Source of the DNA: Bog-473 sp036489775
Lineage (GTDB): Bacteria; Actinomycetota; Acidimicrobiia; Acidimicrobiales; RAAP-2
Assembly: GCA_036489775.1 (NCBI GenBank)
Contig: DASXFC010000043.1
Coordinates: 1 to 51,688 of the forward strand
Direction: 5' to 3'
DNA: 51,688 nt
The notes beneath the pieces are model-generated. The model had not been told where the DNA came from. It ran no database searches and worked only from the letters and a program-made list of their open reading frames with translations. Position numbers and translations under genes: made by a program. How positions within the stretch are numbered: position 1 is the stretch's first letter; each line of letters starts with the position of its first letter. Of the stretch, positions 1 to 7,745 are shown in pieces.

Positions 1-69
1 CTGGCACTGACCAAGGCTCCGGCACCGGTCAAACCCAAGGTCAACCAGGCATTTAACGCTCGGAGCTAG
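1..69 (+). CDS. C-terminal end of an unidentified protein (partial)
   Basis: A frame open from the first base of the window ends in TAG at 67-69 and encodes the last 22 residues of a protein rich in Ala, Pro and Lys (it begins LALTKAPAPVKPK). Most of the gene lies left of the window. The basic, proline-rich tail gives no family assignment. It is called coding because the frame runs in from the edge and the sequence after the stop looks non-coding; a chance frame of this length cannot be excluded. Confidence 0.4.
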   Translation: MALTKAPAPVKPKVNQAFNARS

Positions 70-139
70 GCGGAGGTTTTCCGTGAGGCAACGAATTCAC
101 CGCCATCAGCCTTGGCGGAGGATTTGACCTGAGGCAACG
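69..139 (+). repeat. Imperfect direct repeat pair, about 25 bp, 45 bp apart
   Basis: Copies at 69-93 and 114-139 share ggcggagg, a variable middle, and tgaggcaacg. They lie directly after the stop of the partial gene and look like a small local duplication. The gene-free stretch 70-401 also holds a G/C-rich run at 140-165, the hairpin at 221-250 and a perfect 12-bp palindrome (ggaaccggttcc, 306-317). I see no convincing promoter or RNA gene in it. Confidence 0.4.
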
Positions 140-220
140 GGGGTCCCCGGCCCCCGGACGCCGCTGGTCAGAGGTCGGACAGCCATCCACCAGCCAGGCC
201 GAAACGGACCCCGAAAAACA

Positions 221-250
221 CTGATGCCGGCCCCGAAGGGCCGGCATCAG
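221..250. terminator. Perfect 12-bp inverted repeat, terminator-like hairpin
   Basis: ctgatgccggcc (221-232) pairs exactly with ggccggcatcag (239-250) around a 6-nt loop (ccgaag). It sits between the partial plus-strand gene and the end of nth, so it could stop transcription from either side. There is no T-run next to it; U-poor hairpins are common in high-GC actinobacteria. It could also be a DNA-binding site. Confidence 0.45.
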
Positions 251-383
251 GCGAGTCGGCCGGGAGGCGGATCCCAGCAGACGACTCTTTTGGAACCAGG
301 TGGCGGGAACCGGTTCCGAAGACAATGGTACCCCTGACAATTCCAAATTTGACCCAGTCGGCGCAGATCCTTAGCCAATTCCT

Positions 384-402
384 AAAAATGGGCCGAAAGG
401 CC
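384..402 (-). terminator. Short terminator after nth
   Basis: On the minus strand, immediately after the nth stop, ggcc-tttc-ggcc (391-402) is followed by a run of five T (plus-strand A 384-388). The arrangement is that of an intrinsic terminator, but the stem is only 4 bp. Confidence 0.4.
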
Positions 403-1070
403 TAGATGCCGGCCGACGGGCAGAAATCTTGCAGCACGCACTGTGCACATTTCGGTTTCCGCGCCACGCATATTGCACGCCCATGCAAGATCAACCGCAA
501 GCTGAACGCGCCGCGTTCGGGCCCCGGGATCTGCGAGTTCAAAACCAATTCCACCTTCACTGCATCGTTCTGCGCGCTGGCCGACAACGACTCGGTCAAA
601 GCCAAACGTTTGCTTAAGCGCAACACGTGCGTGTCGACGGGCAACCCGGGCAGACCGAACGCCACGCTTCTCACTACATTGCCCGTCTTGCGACCGACGC
701 CCGGCACGGTCACCAGATCCTCCAGGGCGGTGGGCACCTCGCCCCCGAAGCGCTGCTCGATAGCCGTCGCCATCCCGATCAACGACCTGGTCTTGGCTCG
801 GAAGAACCCGGTAGTCCGGACGATCTCCTCCACCACCTCGGGGTCGGCGTGCGACAGCGCAGCCGCATCGGGAAACCGCTTGAACAGCACCGGCGTCACC
901 AGGTTGACCCGGGCGTCCGTGCACTGGGCCGAGAGGATGGTGGCCGCCAGCAGTTCGAACGCATTGCGGTGATCGAGGGCGCACAGTTCTTTGGCCGTCC
1001 CTGGATACGACTCGGCCAGCCGCTCCGCCGTCAGCAGCGCCCGCCCCTTGGCACTCCGTGGCCGGCCCAT
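402..1070 (-). CDS. nth: Endonuclease III (DNA glycosylase/AP lyase)
   Basis: Base-excision repair enzyme that removes oxidised pyrimidines and nicks at the abasic site. The 222-residue product has the usual family length. A helix-hairpin-helix motif (VPGVGRKTG, about 122-130) carries the expected catalytic Lys128, and the catalytic Asp is in VDTHV (Asp146). Four cysteines spaced C-x6-C-x2-C-x5-C (Cys201, 208, 211, 217) form the iron-sulfur cluster signature near the C-terminus. The ATG start lies 32 bp from the divergent mshD start, so the two promoters must be compact or overlap. Identification is firm. Confidence 0.96.
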   Translation of the reverse strand: MGRPRSAKGRALLTAERLAESYPGTAKELCALDHRNAFELLAATILSAQCTDARVNLVTPVLFKRFPDAAALSHADPEVVEEIVRTTGFFRAKTRSLIGMATAIEQRFGGEVPTALEDLVTVPGVGRKTGNVVRSVAFGLPGLPVDTHVLRLSKRLALTESLSASAQNDAVKVELVLNSQIPGPERGAFSLRLILHGRAICVARKPKCAQCVLQDFCPSAGI

Positions 1071-1102
1071 GACGCCTCAACGTATCGGGTTACGTTGGCC
1101 GG

Positions 1103-2038
1103 GTGGACGTGCAGGAGGTCAGGACCGACGAACTCACTTCAGCCCAACGAGATGATCTGACCGCGCTGATGGCTCGCCGTTTCGCCGTCGACGAGCATCC
1201 GGCTCTCCCCGACCCCCAACGACTGGCCCTGAGTTCGGGCGACGGGATCGGTGCTCCCCACCCGATTTTTCGGCTGCTCCTGGTCACCGAAGCCGCCACG
1301 CTGCGCGGCTGCGGCGTCCTGTCTACCGCCGGCGACGGTTCTCTGGCCCTCCACATCGTGATCGATCCGGACCAGGCCGACCCTTCGGCCGTGCGACACG
1401 TCATCACGAAGCGTGCGGTCGCCATCGCCCTCGACCTGGTCACCCCACTCCGGCTCTGGATCATGCAGGCCACAGCCGATGACGACAACGCCGTCGCGGC
1501 GGACGGCTTCACTCCCGATCGAGAACTCATCCAGATGCGGGTCCCGCTCCCCCTCCCCGCCGAACTCCTAGCTCAGACCCGCCCGGTGACCACCCGTCCC
1601 TTCATTCCTGGTCAAGATGAGCAGGCTTGGCTCGATATCAACAACCGGGCCTTCGCCGGCCACCCCGAGCAGGGGGGCTGGACCGAAGCCGAACTCCGGG
1701 AGCGACTGGCCGCCGACTGGGTCGTGCTCGACGGCTTCCTCATGGCCGATGCACCCGATGGCAGCGGCCTCGTCGGGTCCTGCTGGACCAAGATCCACCG
1801 CCTCACCCACCCGCCCATGGGCGAGATCTACGTGATCTCCGTGAACCCCGACCGCCAGGGTCAGAAGTGGGGCAAGTCCCTTACCGTGGCCGGGCTCAAC
1901 TGGCTGGCCCAGCAAGGCCTCACCGTGGGGATGCTCTACACCGACGCAGACAACACGGCCGCGGTGGCCATGTATCACGCACTCGGCTTCGCCGACCACC
2001 ACATCGACCGCGCCTACCTCTACGCGAAGGTTGACTGA
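1103..2038 (+). CDS. mshD: Mycothiol synthase (two GNAT domains)
   Basis: Predicted to acetylate the cysteinyl amine of Cys-GlcN-Ins in the last step of mycothiol synthesis, the main low-molecular-weight thiol of actinobacteria. The 311 residues fit the double-GNAT layout of MshD. The C-terminal domain is well conserved: GEIYVISV strand, acetyl-CoA-binding loop (RQGQKWGKSLT, about 252-262), then ADNTAAVAMYHALGF. The N-terminal domain is degenerate, as is usual in MshD. The start is GTG at 1103. The other mycothiol genes are not in the window. A different double-GNAT acetyltransferase is the alternative. Confidence 0.85.
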   Translation: MDVQEVRTDELTSAQRDDLTALMARRFAVDEHPALPDPQRLALSSGDGIGAPHPIFRLLLVTEAATLRGCGVLSTAGDGSLALHIVIDPDQADPSAVRHVITKRAVAIALDLVTPLRLWIMQATADDDNAVAADGFTPDRELIQMRVPLPLPAELLAQTRPVTTRPFIPGQDEQAWLDINNRAFAGHPEQGGWTEAELRERLAADWVVLDGFLMADAPDGSGLVGSCWTKIHRLTHPPMGEIYVISVNPDRQGQKWGKSLTVAGLNWLAQQGLTVGMLYTDADNTAAVAMYHALGFADHHIDRAYLYAKVD

Positions 2039-2086
2039 CACCAGCATTTGTTGACCGGCACCAGCACCCGCCGACCGACACCGCCG
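2031..2086 (+). repeat. Three degenerate 20-bp tandem units over the mshD stop
   Basis: Units at 2031-2046, 2051-2066 and 2071-2086 follow the pattern ttgac-ggcaccagca with decreasing similarity and a fixed 20-bp period. The first includes the mshD stop codon; the others lie in the 88-bp gap to the convergent VIT gene. Confidence 0.45.
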
Positions 2087-2126
2087 CAATCCGGGCCGCT
2101 CGGCCGGCCCCGCCGCCCCTACCGAA

Positions 2127-2867
2127 TCAGTGCATGCCCGCGCCGATGGCGCGGCCCACCCCGTATGTCACGCCGGCCGCCACCGCCGCCACGACGAGTT
2201 GTCGCAGCGCCGAGCGCAGTACGGGTCGCTCGGTGAAGGCGGCCAGGACCGCGCCCACCGTCAGCGCGGCGACCGCGCCCAGCACCATCGAGGCGAGCAG
2301 GGCATTGTCACCGTGCGAGTACAGCCACGGCAGCAGCGGGACGAACGCCCCCAGGGCGAAGGTGAAGAACGAGGCCAAGGCCGCCTGCACCGGTGAACCG
2401 AGGTTCTCGACGCTGATGCCCATCTCCTCCCGGGCGTGCGTCTCGAGAGCCAGTTCCGGGTTGGCCATCACCTCGGTCGCCATGTCCCGGGCCACCTGTG
2501 GGTCGATGCCCCGCTGCTCATAGAGGCGCCGCAGCTCGATCGTCTCCCCCTCGGGGTGCCGGCTCAGGGCCTTCCGCTCGATCTCCAGCTCGCGTTCGAG
2601 CAGCTCCCTCTGGGCGGTCATGGAGACGTATTCCCCTGCCGCCATGGAGAAGGAGCCGGCCACCAGTCCGGCCACCCCAGCCAATCGCACCACCGACCCT
2701 CCGGGACTGGCCCCGGCGATGCCCAGCACCAGGGCCACGTTGGTGACCAACCCGTCGCTCACGCCGAAGACGGCCGCCCGGGCTCCACCACCTCGGATGT
2801 CACGGTGGTGGTGCACCTGGGGCCGGAGGTGCTTGGCCGCCTCCGGGCGAGTCGCGGGGGTCTCCAC
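2127..2867 (-). CDS. VIT1/CCC1-family (vacuolar iron transporter-like) membrane protein
   Basis: Likely moves Fe2+ or Mn2+ across the membrane. Family hallmarks: an HHHRD stretch, GARAAVFGVSDGLVTN in the first membrane helix, then GSFSMAAGEYVSM, a Glu-rich cytoplasmic segment (HPEGETIELRRLYEQRG onwards) as in the metal-binding loop, and three C-terminal hydrophobic helices. The start is uncertain. The frame is open to a GTG at 2933, but family similarity begins near the GTG at 2867, which gives 246 residues and is used here. The gene is divergent from the MaoC gene. Substrate is inferred from the family. Confidence 0.82.
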   Translation of the reverse strand: METPATRPEAAKHLRPQVHHHRDIRGGGARAAVFGVSDGLVTNVALVLGIAGASPGGSVVRLAGVAGLVAGSFSMAAGEYVSMTAQRELLERELEIERKALSRHPEGETIELRRLYEQRGIDPQVARDMATEVMANPELALETHAREEMGISVENLGSPVQAALASFFTFALGAFVPLLPWLYSHGDNALLASMVLGAVAALTVGAVLAAFTERPVLRSALRQLVVAAVAAGVTYGVGRAIGAGMH

Positions 2868-2965
2868 CTGGGCCAGCGTAAGGCATGACCTGGGCGCGGG
2901 TAGCGTCCTGGCCGCAGACGAGACTCGATGCACCAGAAGAAAACCAGAAGAAAGAGGAGCGGACC

Positions 2966-3421
2966 ATGACCACCATCGTTGACGGCGTCGATGCCTTCCA
3001 CGAGCTGGCCGGCCAGCAGTTGGGGTACTCGGAATGGCAGACCATTACCCAGGAGCGGGTGAACCTCTTCGCCGACGCCACCGATGACCACCAGTGGATC
3101 CACGTCGACCCCGAACGGGCCAAGAGCGGACCGTTCGGCACCGCCATCGCCCACGGCTACCTGACCCTCTCACTGGCTCCCGTGCTTCTCAACCAGGTGA
3201 TCCGGGTCGACAACACGACGTTCGGCGTCAACTACGGCTGCGGCAAGGTCCGCTTCCCCTCGCCGGTGCCGGTGGGCGCCGACCTGCGCATGGGTGTCAC
3301 CGTGGCCAGTGCCGAGGACGTCGAGGGCGGGGTGCAGGTCACCTACGACATGGTCTTCGAGGTCAAGGACGCTCCCAAGCCGGCCTGCGTGGCCCAGGTC
3401 ATCTACCGCTATTTCCGCTGA
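2966..3421 (+). CDS. MaoC-family (R)-specific enoyl-CoA hydratase
   Basis: Single hot-dog-fold protein of 151 residues, expected to hydrate or dehydrate acyl-CoA thioesters. The hydratase-2 motif is clear: FADATDDHQWIHVDPERA (about 34-51), with the catalytic Asp and His, then GTAIAHGYLTLSL. The ATG at 2966 was chosen over an upstream in-frame ATG at 2885 because a good ribosome site (agaggag, 2953-2959) precedes it and family similarity starts just after. The upstream start would also run into the divergent VIT gene. It is followed within 12-94 bp by menG. The physiological substrate is unknown. Confidence 0.88.
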   Translation: MTTIVDGVDAFHELAGQQLGYSEWQTITQERVNLFADATDDHQWIHVDPERAKSGPFGTAIAHGYLTLSLAPVLLNQVIRVDNTTFGVNYGCGKVRFPSPVPVGADLRMGVTVASAEDVEGGVQVTYDMVFEVKDAPKPACVAQVIYRYFR

Positions 3422-3514
3422 GTTGAGGTTGCCCTGAGCACCGAAACCCGGCCCAAGGGACGGGCACCCTCCCGGCTGGAGCCACTGCCGAGCGGAGCCG
3501 AGAAGACCGAGCGC

Positions 3515-4189
3515 GTGCGCTCGATGTTCGATGCCATCGCGCCGCGCTACGACCTCATCAACCGGTTGATGACGTTCGGGCTGGACCAATCGTGGCGGCG
3601 GGCCACGGTCGACGCGCTGGCGCTCGCCCCCGGCTCGCTGGTCCTCGACCTGGCCTGCGGGACCGGCGACCTGACCCGACTGGCCCAGAAAGAGGGCTAC
3701 CGGGTCGTCGGCGCCGACCTCAGTGCCGGCATGCTGCGTGCGAACAAGAGCGGAGCCTCGCTGGTCGAGGCCGATGGCAGCCGGCTGCCCTTCCCCGATG
3801 GCAGCTTCGACGGGCTGGTCTGTGGCTATGCCTTGCGGAACTTCACCGACCTGGCCGAGGCACTCGGTGAGACCGCCCGGGTACTGCGGCCGGGCGGGCG
3901 CCTGGCCGTGCTCGAAGTCGATGCGCCGGCCTCGAGGACCCTGCGCTTCGGGTATGACGTCTGGTTCACCAAGGTGGTGCCGGTTCTGGGCGGTTTGCTC
4001 TCCGACCGTGACGCCTACAGCTACCTCCCCCGCTCGGTGGCGTATCTCCCGGCAGCCCCCGAGCTGCGCCGCCTGCTGGGCCAGGCCGGCTACTCGACCA
4101 TCGGCATCCGTCCGCTGGCCGGCGGGCTGAGCCAACTGCTCATGGCCACTCGGGCCGGTCCGCCCAACCCCAATCACGATCCCGCATGA
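3515..4189 (+). CDS. menG: Demethylmenaquinone methyltransferase (UbiE/MenG)
   Basis: SAM-dependent C-methylation that finishes menaquinone. The class I methyltransferase core is intact: MFDAIAPRYDLINRLMTFGLD, the SAM loop LDLACGTGDL, then the family segment LRNFTDLAEAL and VLRPGGRLAVLEV. The GTG at 3515 gives 224 residues but drops the family's N-terminal LPSG-EK motif. That motif is encoded in frame just upstream (about 3485-3505), and the frame stays open back to 3422. The only upstream start-like codon is CTG at 3434, 12 nt after the MaoC stop, giving 251 residues. The end overlaps menF by ATGA. Confidence 0.9.
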   Translation: MRSMFDAIAPRYDLINRLMTFGLDQSWRRATVDALALAPGSLVLDLACGTGDLTRLAQKEGYRVVGADLSAGMLRANKSGASLVEADGSRLPFPDGSFDGLVCGYALRNFTDLAEALGETARVLRPGGRLAVLEVDAPASRTLRFGYDVWFTKVVPVLGGLLSDRDAYSYLPRSVAYLPAAPELRRLLGQAGYSTIGIRPLAGGLSQLLMATRAGPPNPNHDPA

Positions 4190-5487
4190 CCGGAACCGGG
4201 TCCACCCAAGATCGGCTGCACGCCCGCACCGTGCCGCTCGACTACGGACCCGACGCCCTGCAGTTCGACGGCAGCCCCACCGTGCTCTTCGACCGGCCCG
4301 GACTGACCCTGGTTGGCTGGGGCACGGCCCAGCTGATCGAGGCCGCCGATGTCACGGCCACCCTGGCTGCCATCGAGTGCGACGATCAGGTCAACCGAAC
4401 CGGCAGCGGCGTGGTGGCCCTCGGTGCCCTGCCCTTCACCGACTGCATGTCGGGTGTCATGGCCGTTCCCCGCTTCACCATGGGCATCGCCACCGACCCC
4501 GATGGCCGCGTCCACCGTTGGGCTACCGCGGTCGGCCCGCTCGACCGCCCGCTCCCCGAGACCGAGGAGCTCTTCGACGCCGTGATCTGGCAGTACGGCA
4601 CCAACGCCGAGGCGCCCAAAGACGTCGACGTCTTGGAGTTCTCCACCGTCCTCGACTCGGCCGGGTACGCCCAGCTGGTGTCCCGTGCCGTCAGCACCAT
4701 GCAGGCGCCCGGGGCCACCCTCGGCAAGGTCGTCCTCTCGCGCCCGCTCACCGCGACCCTGAGCGGTACCCTCCCGCTCTCAGCCATCTTGCGCCGGCTA
4801 CGGGCCCACGAACCGGCCTGCACCGTCTTCTCCATGCCGGTGCCTGACGGCGTCTTCTTCGGCGCTTCCCCCGAGCTCCTGGTGGCCCGCCGCGGCCGTC
4901 GGGTCACCGCCCACCCTTTGGCCGGCACGGTGGCCCGGGGTGCTACCGCCCGCCTCGACGCCGACGCCCAGGGCCAGCTGGCCGCCTCCACCAAAGCCCA
5001 GTCCGAGCACCACTACGTGGTCGAGGCGATCGCGGCCGTGCTCGAGCCGGCCTGCACCACCTTGACCGTCCCGGGCGCCCCGTCGCTGGTGGCCTTCCGG
5101 TCGGTGGCCCATTTGGGGACCCGCATCGACGGGGAGCTGACCGAACCGGCGGCATCCGTCCTCGACCTGCTGGCCCGGTTACACCCGACGCCGGCGGTGG
5201 GCGGGACGCCTCGGACCGAGGCTCTGGCCTTCATCGAAGCCGGAGAACCGACCCCCCGGGGCTACTGGGCCGGGCCGGTCGGATGGGCCGACGGAAAGGG
5301 CAACGGCGAATGGATGATCGGGATCCGCAGTGCCCGGCTCCATCTCGAAGGCGACATCGTCACCCTGCAGGCCGGTGCCGGCATCGTGGCCGACTCGGAT
5401 CCCACCGCCGAAGCAACCGAGGTCAATGTGAAGCTGGCCAGCGTCCTCGAAGCCGTGGTCCCCGGGAGCTCAACGCAACTGCGCTGA
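4186..5487 (+). CDS. menF: Isochorismate synthase (MenF type)
   Basis: Converts chorismate to isochorismate, the entry to menaquinone synthesis. The 433 residues carry the chorismate-binding-enzyme signatures in the C-terminal half: GKVVLSRPL with the general-base Lys, GASPELLVARRG, HPLAGTVARGATA, TKAQSEHHYVV, LHPTPAVGGTPR, and GYWAGPVGWADGKGNGEW before the closing GAGIVADSDP segment. It starts inside the menG stop (ATGA), which implies co-expression. A salicylate-type or siderophore isochorismate synthase is possible by family, but the menG coupling favours menaquinone. Its 3' end overlaps the convergent kinase gene by 18 bp. Confidence 0.92.
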   Translation: MTGTGSTQDRLHARTVPLDYGPDALQFDGSPTVLFDRPGLTLVGWGTAQLIEAADVTATLAAIECDDQVNRTGSGVVALGALPFTDCMSGVMAVPRFTMGIATDPDGRVHRWATAVGPLDRPLPETEELFDAVIWQYGTNAEAPKDVDVLEFSTVLDSAGYAQLVSRAVSTMQAPGATLGKVVLSRPLTATLSGTLPLSAILRRLRAHEPACTVFSMPVPDGVFFGASPELLVARRGRRVTAHPLAGTVARGATARLDADAQGQLAASTKAQSEHHYVVEAIAAVLEPACTTLTVPGAPSLVAFRSVAHLGTRIDGELTEPAASVLDLLARLHPTPAVGGTPRTEALAFIEAGEPTPRGYWAGPVGWADGKGNGEWMIGIRSARLHLEGDIVTLQAGAGIVADSDPTAEATEVNVKLASVLEAVVPGSSTQLR

Positions 5488-6972
5488 ACCCACCGGCGGA
5501 GCTTTGGGCAACGACCGCCGGGGCTCCGACGGGTGGGCCAAGGGGATCTCGACCACCAACTCGGCCCCTCCAGTCGGCCTTCCCACCCGCGCCTTTCCAC
5601 CGAGCGCCTCGGCGATGGCACGGACGATCGAGAGTCCGAGCCCCGTCCCGCCCCCACTGCGCGAGCGGTTCCCTTGATAGAACCGGTCGAAGATCCGCTC
5701 CCCATCTCGGTGGTCGATCCCTGGTCCCTGGTCGATCACCCGCAGCAGGCCCATCGTGCTGGTGCGCTCGGTCTTGACCAGGACCTCGGTACCAGTCGGC
5801 GTGTGCGCCAGCGCGTTGCTCACCAGGTTGTGTGCGACCTGCGTCAGACGCTCGGCGTCTCCGCGCACCACCACCGGGTCACCCGGCTCGATCGTCACCA
5901 CGTGCTGGTGGTCGCGGGTGTTGGTGTCGTGCACCACGTTGGCGCAGATCTGGTGCAGATCGACCGACTCGATCTGCAACGGCCGCCCCCGGTCGAGCTC
6001 GGCCAGCAACAGCAGGTCCTCGACCAGCCCGCCCATGCGGGTGGCCTCCTCCTCGATCCGGGTCAGTGCCCGCCGCTTCCCGGTCTCGTCGGCGAACCCG
6101 CCCCGCCGGAGCAGCTCGGCGTACCCGCGGATAGAGGTCAGTGGTGTCCTCAACTCGTGCGAGGCGTCGGCCACGAACTGACGCAACCGCTCCTCTGATT
6201 GCGTCTTCTCAGCGAAGGCGCCTTCGATCTGGGTCAGCATCTCGTTGAGTGCCCCGCCCAGCCGACCGACCTCGGTCTGCGGCGGCAGGGCCGGCACACG
6301 GCGAGCCAGGTCGCCCGAGGCAATGGCGTCAGCCGTCTCGGCCATGGCTCGCAATGGCCGCAAGCCACGGCGCACCACCACGAAGGCGGCCAGCCCCATC
6401 AGCACCAGCACGCCGAGGCTGGCCAGCAGTTCGATGCTCTTCAGCGAGCTCAAGGTGGCGTCGGTCGGATTCAGCGAGAGGGCCGAGACCAGCTCCCCCT
6501 GGGGAACGTCGACGGCCAGAACCCGATAGCGCCCATCGGGATCGCCGTGGGCCCCGACGATCACCGCGTTGGGGTCGGGCCGGAAGGTCCCGGCATAGCG
6601 ACCGAAGCGCCGCAGTTGTGGTGCCGTGGTCTGCTGCACCGGGATGCTCTTGGACAGGATGGGGGCCGGGTCGGGGTGGCCCGGTGTACCCGAGGGCAGG
6701 CGGAGGATCACCTTGCCCGACGGGCTGATGACTTCGACGTAGACGTCGGGCGATACATGCCGGCTCATGTTCGTCGAGGTCAACACCTCGTGGTGCTTGG
6801 TGGAGGAGAAGGTCAGGTACTCGTAGGTCAGCGTCTCCGAGGAGGCCAAGGTGGCGTCGGCCCTTCCCAACAGGAACGTGCGCACCTGGATGTAGGTCAC
6901 CAGGTCAGCCACCACCAGGCCGACGACCAAGAGCAGCGCGGTGACGGCGACCAGCCGTCGCTGCAGGCTCAC
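5470..6972 (-). CDS. HAMP-domain sensor histidine kinase
   Basis: Membrane sensor kinase of an OmpR-class two-component system, 500 residues. Transmembrane helix 1 spans about 5-27, followed by an extracytoplasmic sensor region of about 150 residues and helix 2 at about 181-201. Then come HAMP (202-254), the DHp helix with phospho-acceptor His272 in ASHELRTPLTS, and an ATPase domain with N box (HNLVSNALAHT), G1 box (DQGPGID) and G2 box (GTGLGLSIV). The layout is like mycobacterial TcrY/MprB kinases. It lies 50 bp downstream of its regulator. The signal sensed is unknown. Confidence 0.93.
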   Translation of the reverse strand: MSLQRRLVAVTALLLVVGLVVADLVTYIQVRTFLLGRADATLASSETLTYEYLTFSSTKHHEVLTSTNMSRHVSPDVYVEVISPSGKVILRLPSGTPGHPDPAPILSKSIPVQQTTAPQLRRFGRYAGTFRPDPNAVIVGAHGDPDGRYRVLAVDVPQGELVSALSLNPTDATLSSLKSIELLASLGVLVLMGLAAFVVVRRGLRPLRAMAETADAIASGDLARRVPALPPQTEVGRLGGALNEMLTQIEGAFAEKTQSEERLRQFVADASHELRTPLTSIRGYAELLRRGGFADETGKRRALTRIEEEATRMGGLVEDLLLLAELDRGRPLQIESVDLHQICANVVHDTNTRDHQHVVTIEPGDPVVVRGDAERLTQVAHNLVSNALAHTPTGTEVLVKTERTSTMGLLRVIDQGPGIDHRDGERIFDRFYQGNRSRSGGGTGLGLSIVRAIAEALGGKARVGRPTGGAELVVEIPLAHPSEPRRSLPKAPPVGSAQLR

Positions 6973-7022
6973 GGCCCGCTCACTGCGGGGTCAGTGCGGC
7001 GCCCGTCCCCACTCCCCGAGCC

Positions 7023-7730
7023 TCAGTCCTCACGGGGCAGCCGGAGTGTGTATCCGACCCGCCGGATGGTGTGGATGATTGGCGGCTCCGTGATGTCGAC
7101 CTTCTTGCGCAGGTAGCTGATGTAGGTCTCCACAATGTTCGGATCACCCCGGAAATCGAAGCCCCACACGTTGTCGAGCAGCTCTGACTTCGAGATGACG
7201 CGGCGGGGGTTCTCCATCAGGTAGCGCAGCAGATTGAACTCGGTGGCGGTCAGGTCGATGGCGATCTCCGACCGCCAGACCTCGTGGGTGTCCACGTGCA
7301 TGGTCAGGTCGGCGAAGTGCATGACGGACGGATCGGCCATCTCGACCTCACGGGCCCGCCGCAGGATGGCGCCGACCCGCGCCATGAGCTCCTCCACGCT
7401 GAAAGGCTTGGTGACGTAGTCGTCGCCCAAACTGAGACCTTCGACCTTGTCCTCCACCGTGTCGCGCGCCGTCAAGAACACGATCGGCACCTGATCGCCC
7501 TGGGCGCGCAAGCGGCGGCAGACCTCGTTGCCGTCGAAGTCAGGCAGCATGACATCGAGCATGATCAGGTTCGGACGAAAGGTTCGTGCCAGGTCGAGCG
7601 CCTGGCTCCCGGTGCTCGCCACCCCCACCTCGTAGCCCTCGAAGGTGAGGGCATCGGAAATCAGATCGGCGATGTTGGGCTCGTCATCGACAACGAGAAT
7701 GCGAACGGGCGGTGCTTCGATGGCGGCCAT
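7023..7730 (-). CDS. OmpR/PhoB-family response regulator
   Basis: DNA-binding partner of the adjacent kinase, 235 residues. The receiver has acidic residues at DDE (15-17), phospho-acceptor Asp59 in IMLDVMLPD, Thr in LTARD, and Lys108 in VTKPF. A winged-helix domain follows (ATEFNLLRYLMENPRRVIS, then VETYISYLRKKVD and RRVGYTLR). The loop before Lys108 reads GLSLGDDYVTKPF, one residue shorter than the usual G-x-x-x-G-[AG]-DDY-x-x-KPF. The DNA supports this shortening without a frameshift. It ends 15 bp from the mannosyltransferase stop and probably belongs to the same transcript. Confidence 0.95.
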   Translation of the reverse strand: MAAIEAPPVRILVVDDEPNIADLISDALTFEGYEVGVASTGSQALDLARTFRPNLIMLDVMLPDFDGNEVCRRLRAQGDQVPIVFLTARDTVEDKVEGLSLGDDYVTKPFSVEELMARVGAILRRAREVEMADPSVMHFADLTMHVDTHEVWRSEIAIDLTATEFNLLRYLMENPRRVISKSELLDNVWGFDFRGDPNIVETYISYLRKKVDITEPPIIHTIRRVGYTLRLPRED

Positions 7731-7745
7731 TGCGGTCTCCCGTGT

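Noticed and set aside
5470..5487. Overlap of menF and histidine kinase as an annotation error
   Set aside because: Both frames run to their own natural stop in a tail-to-tail 18-bp overlap; both ends fit family lengths.
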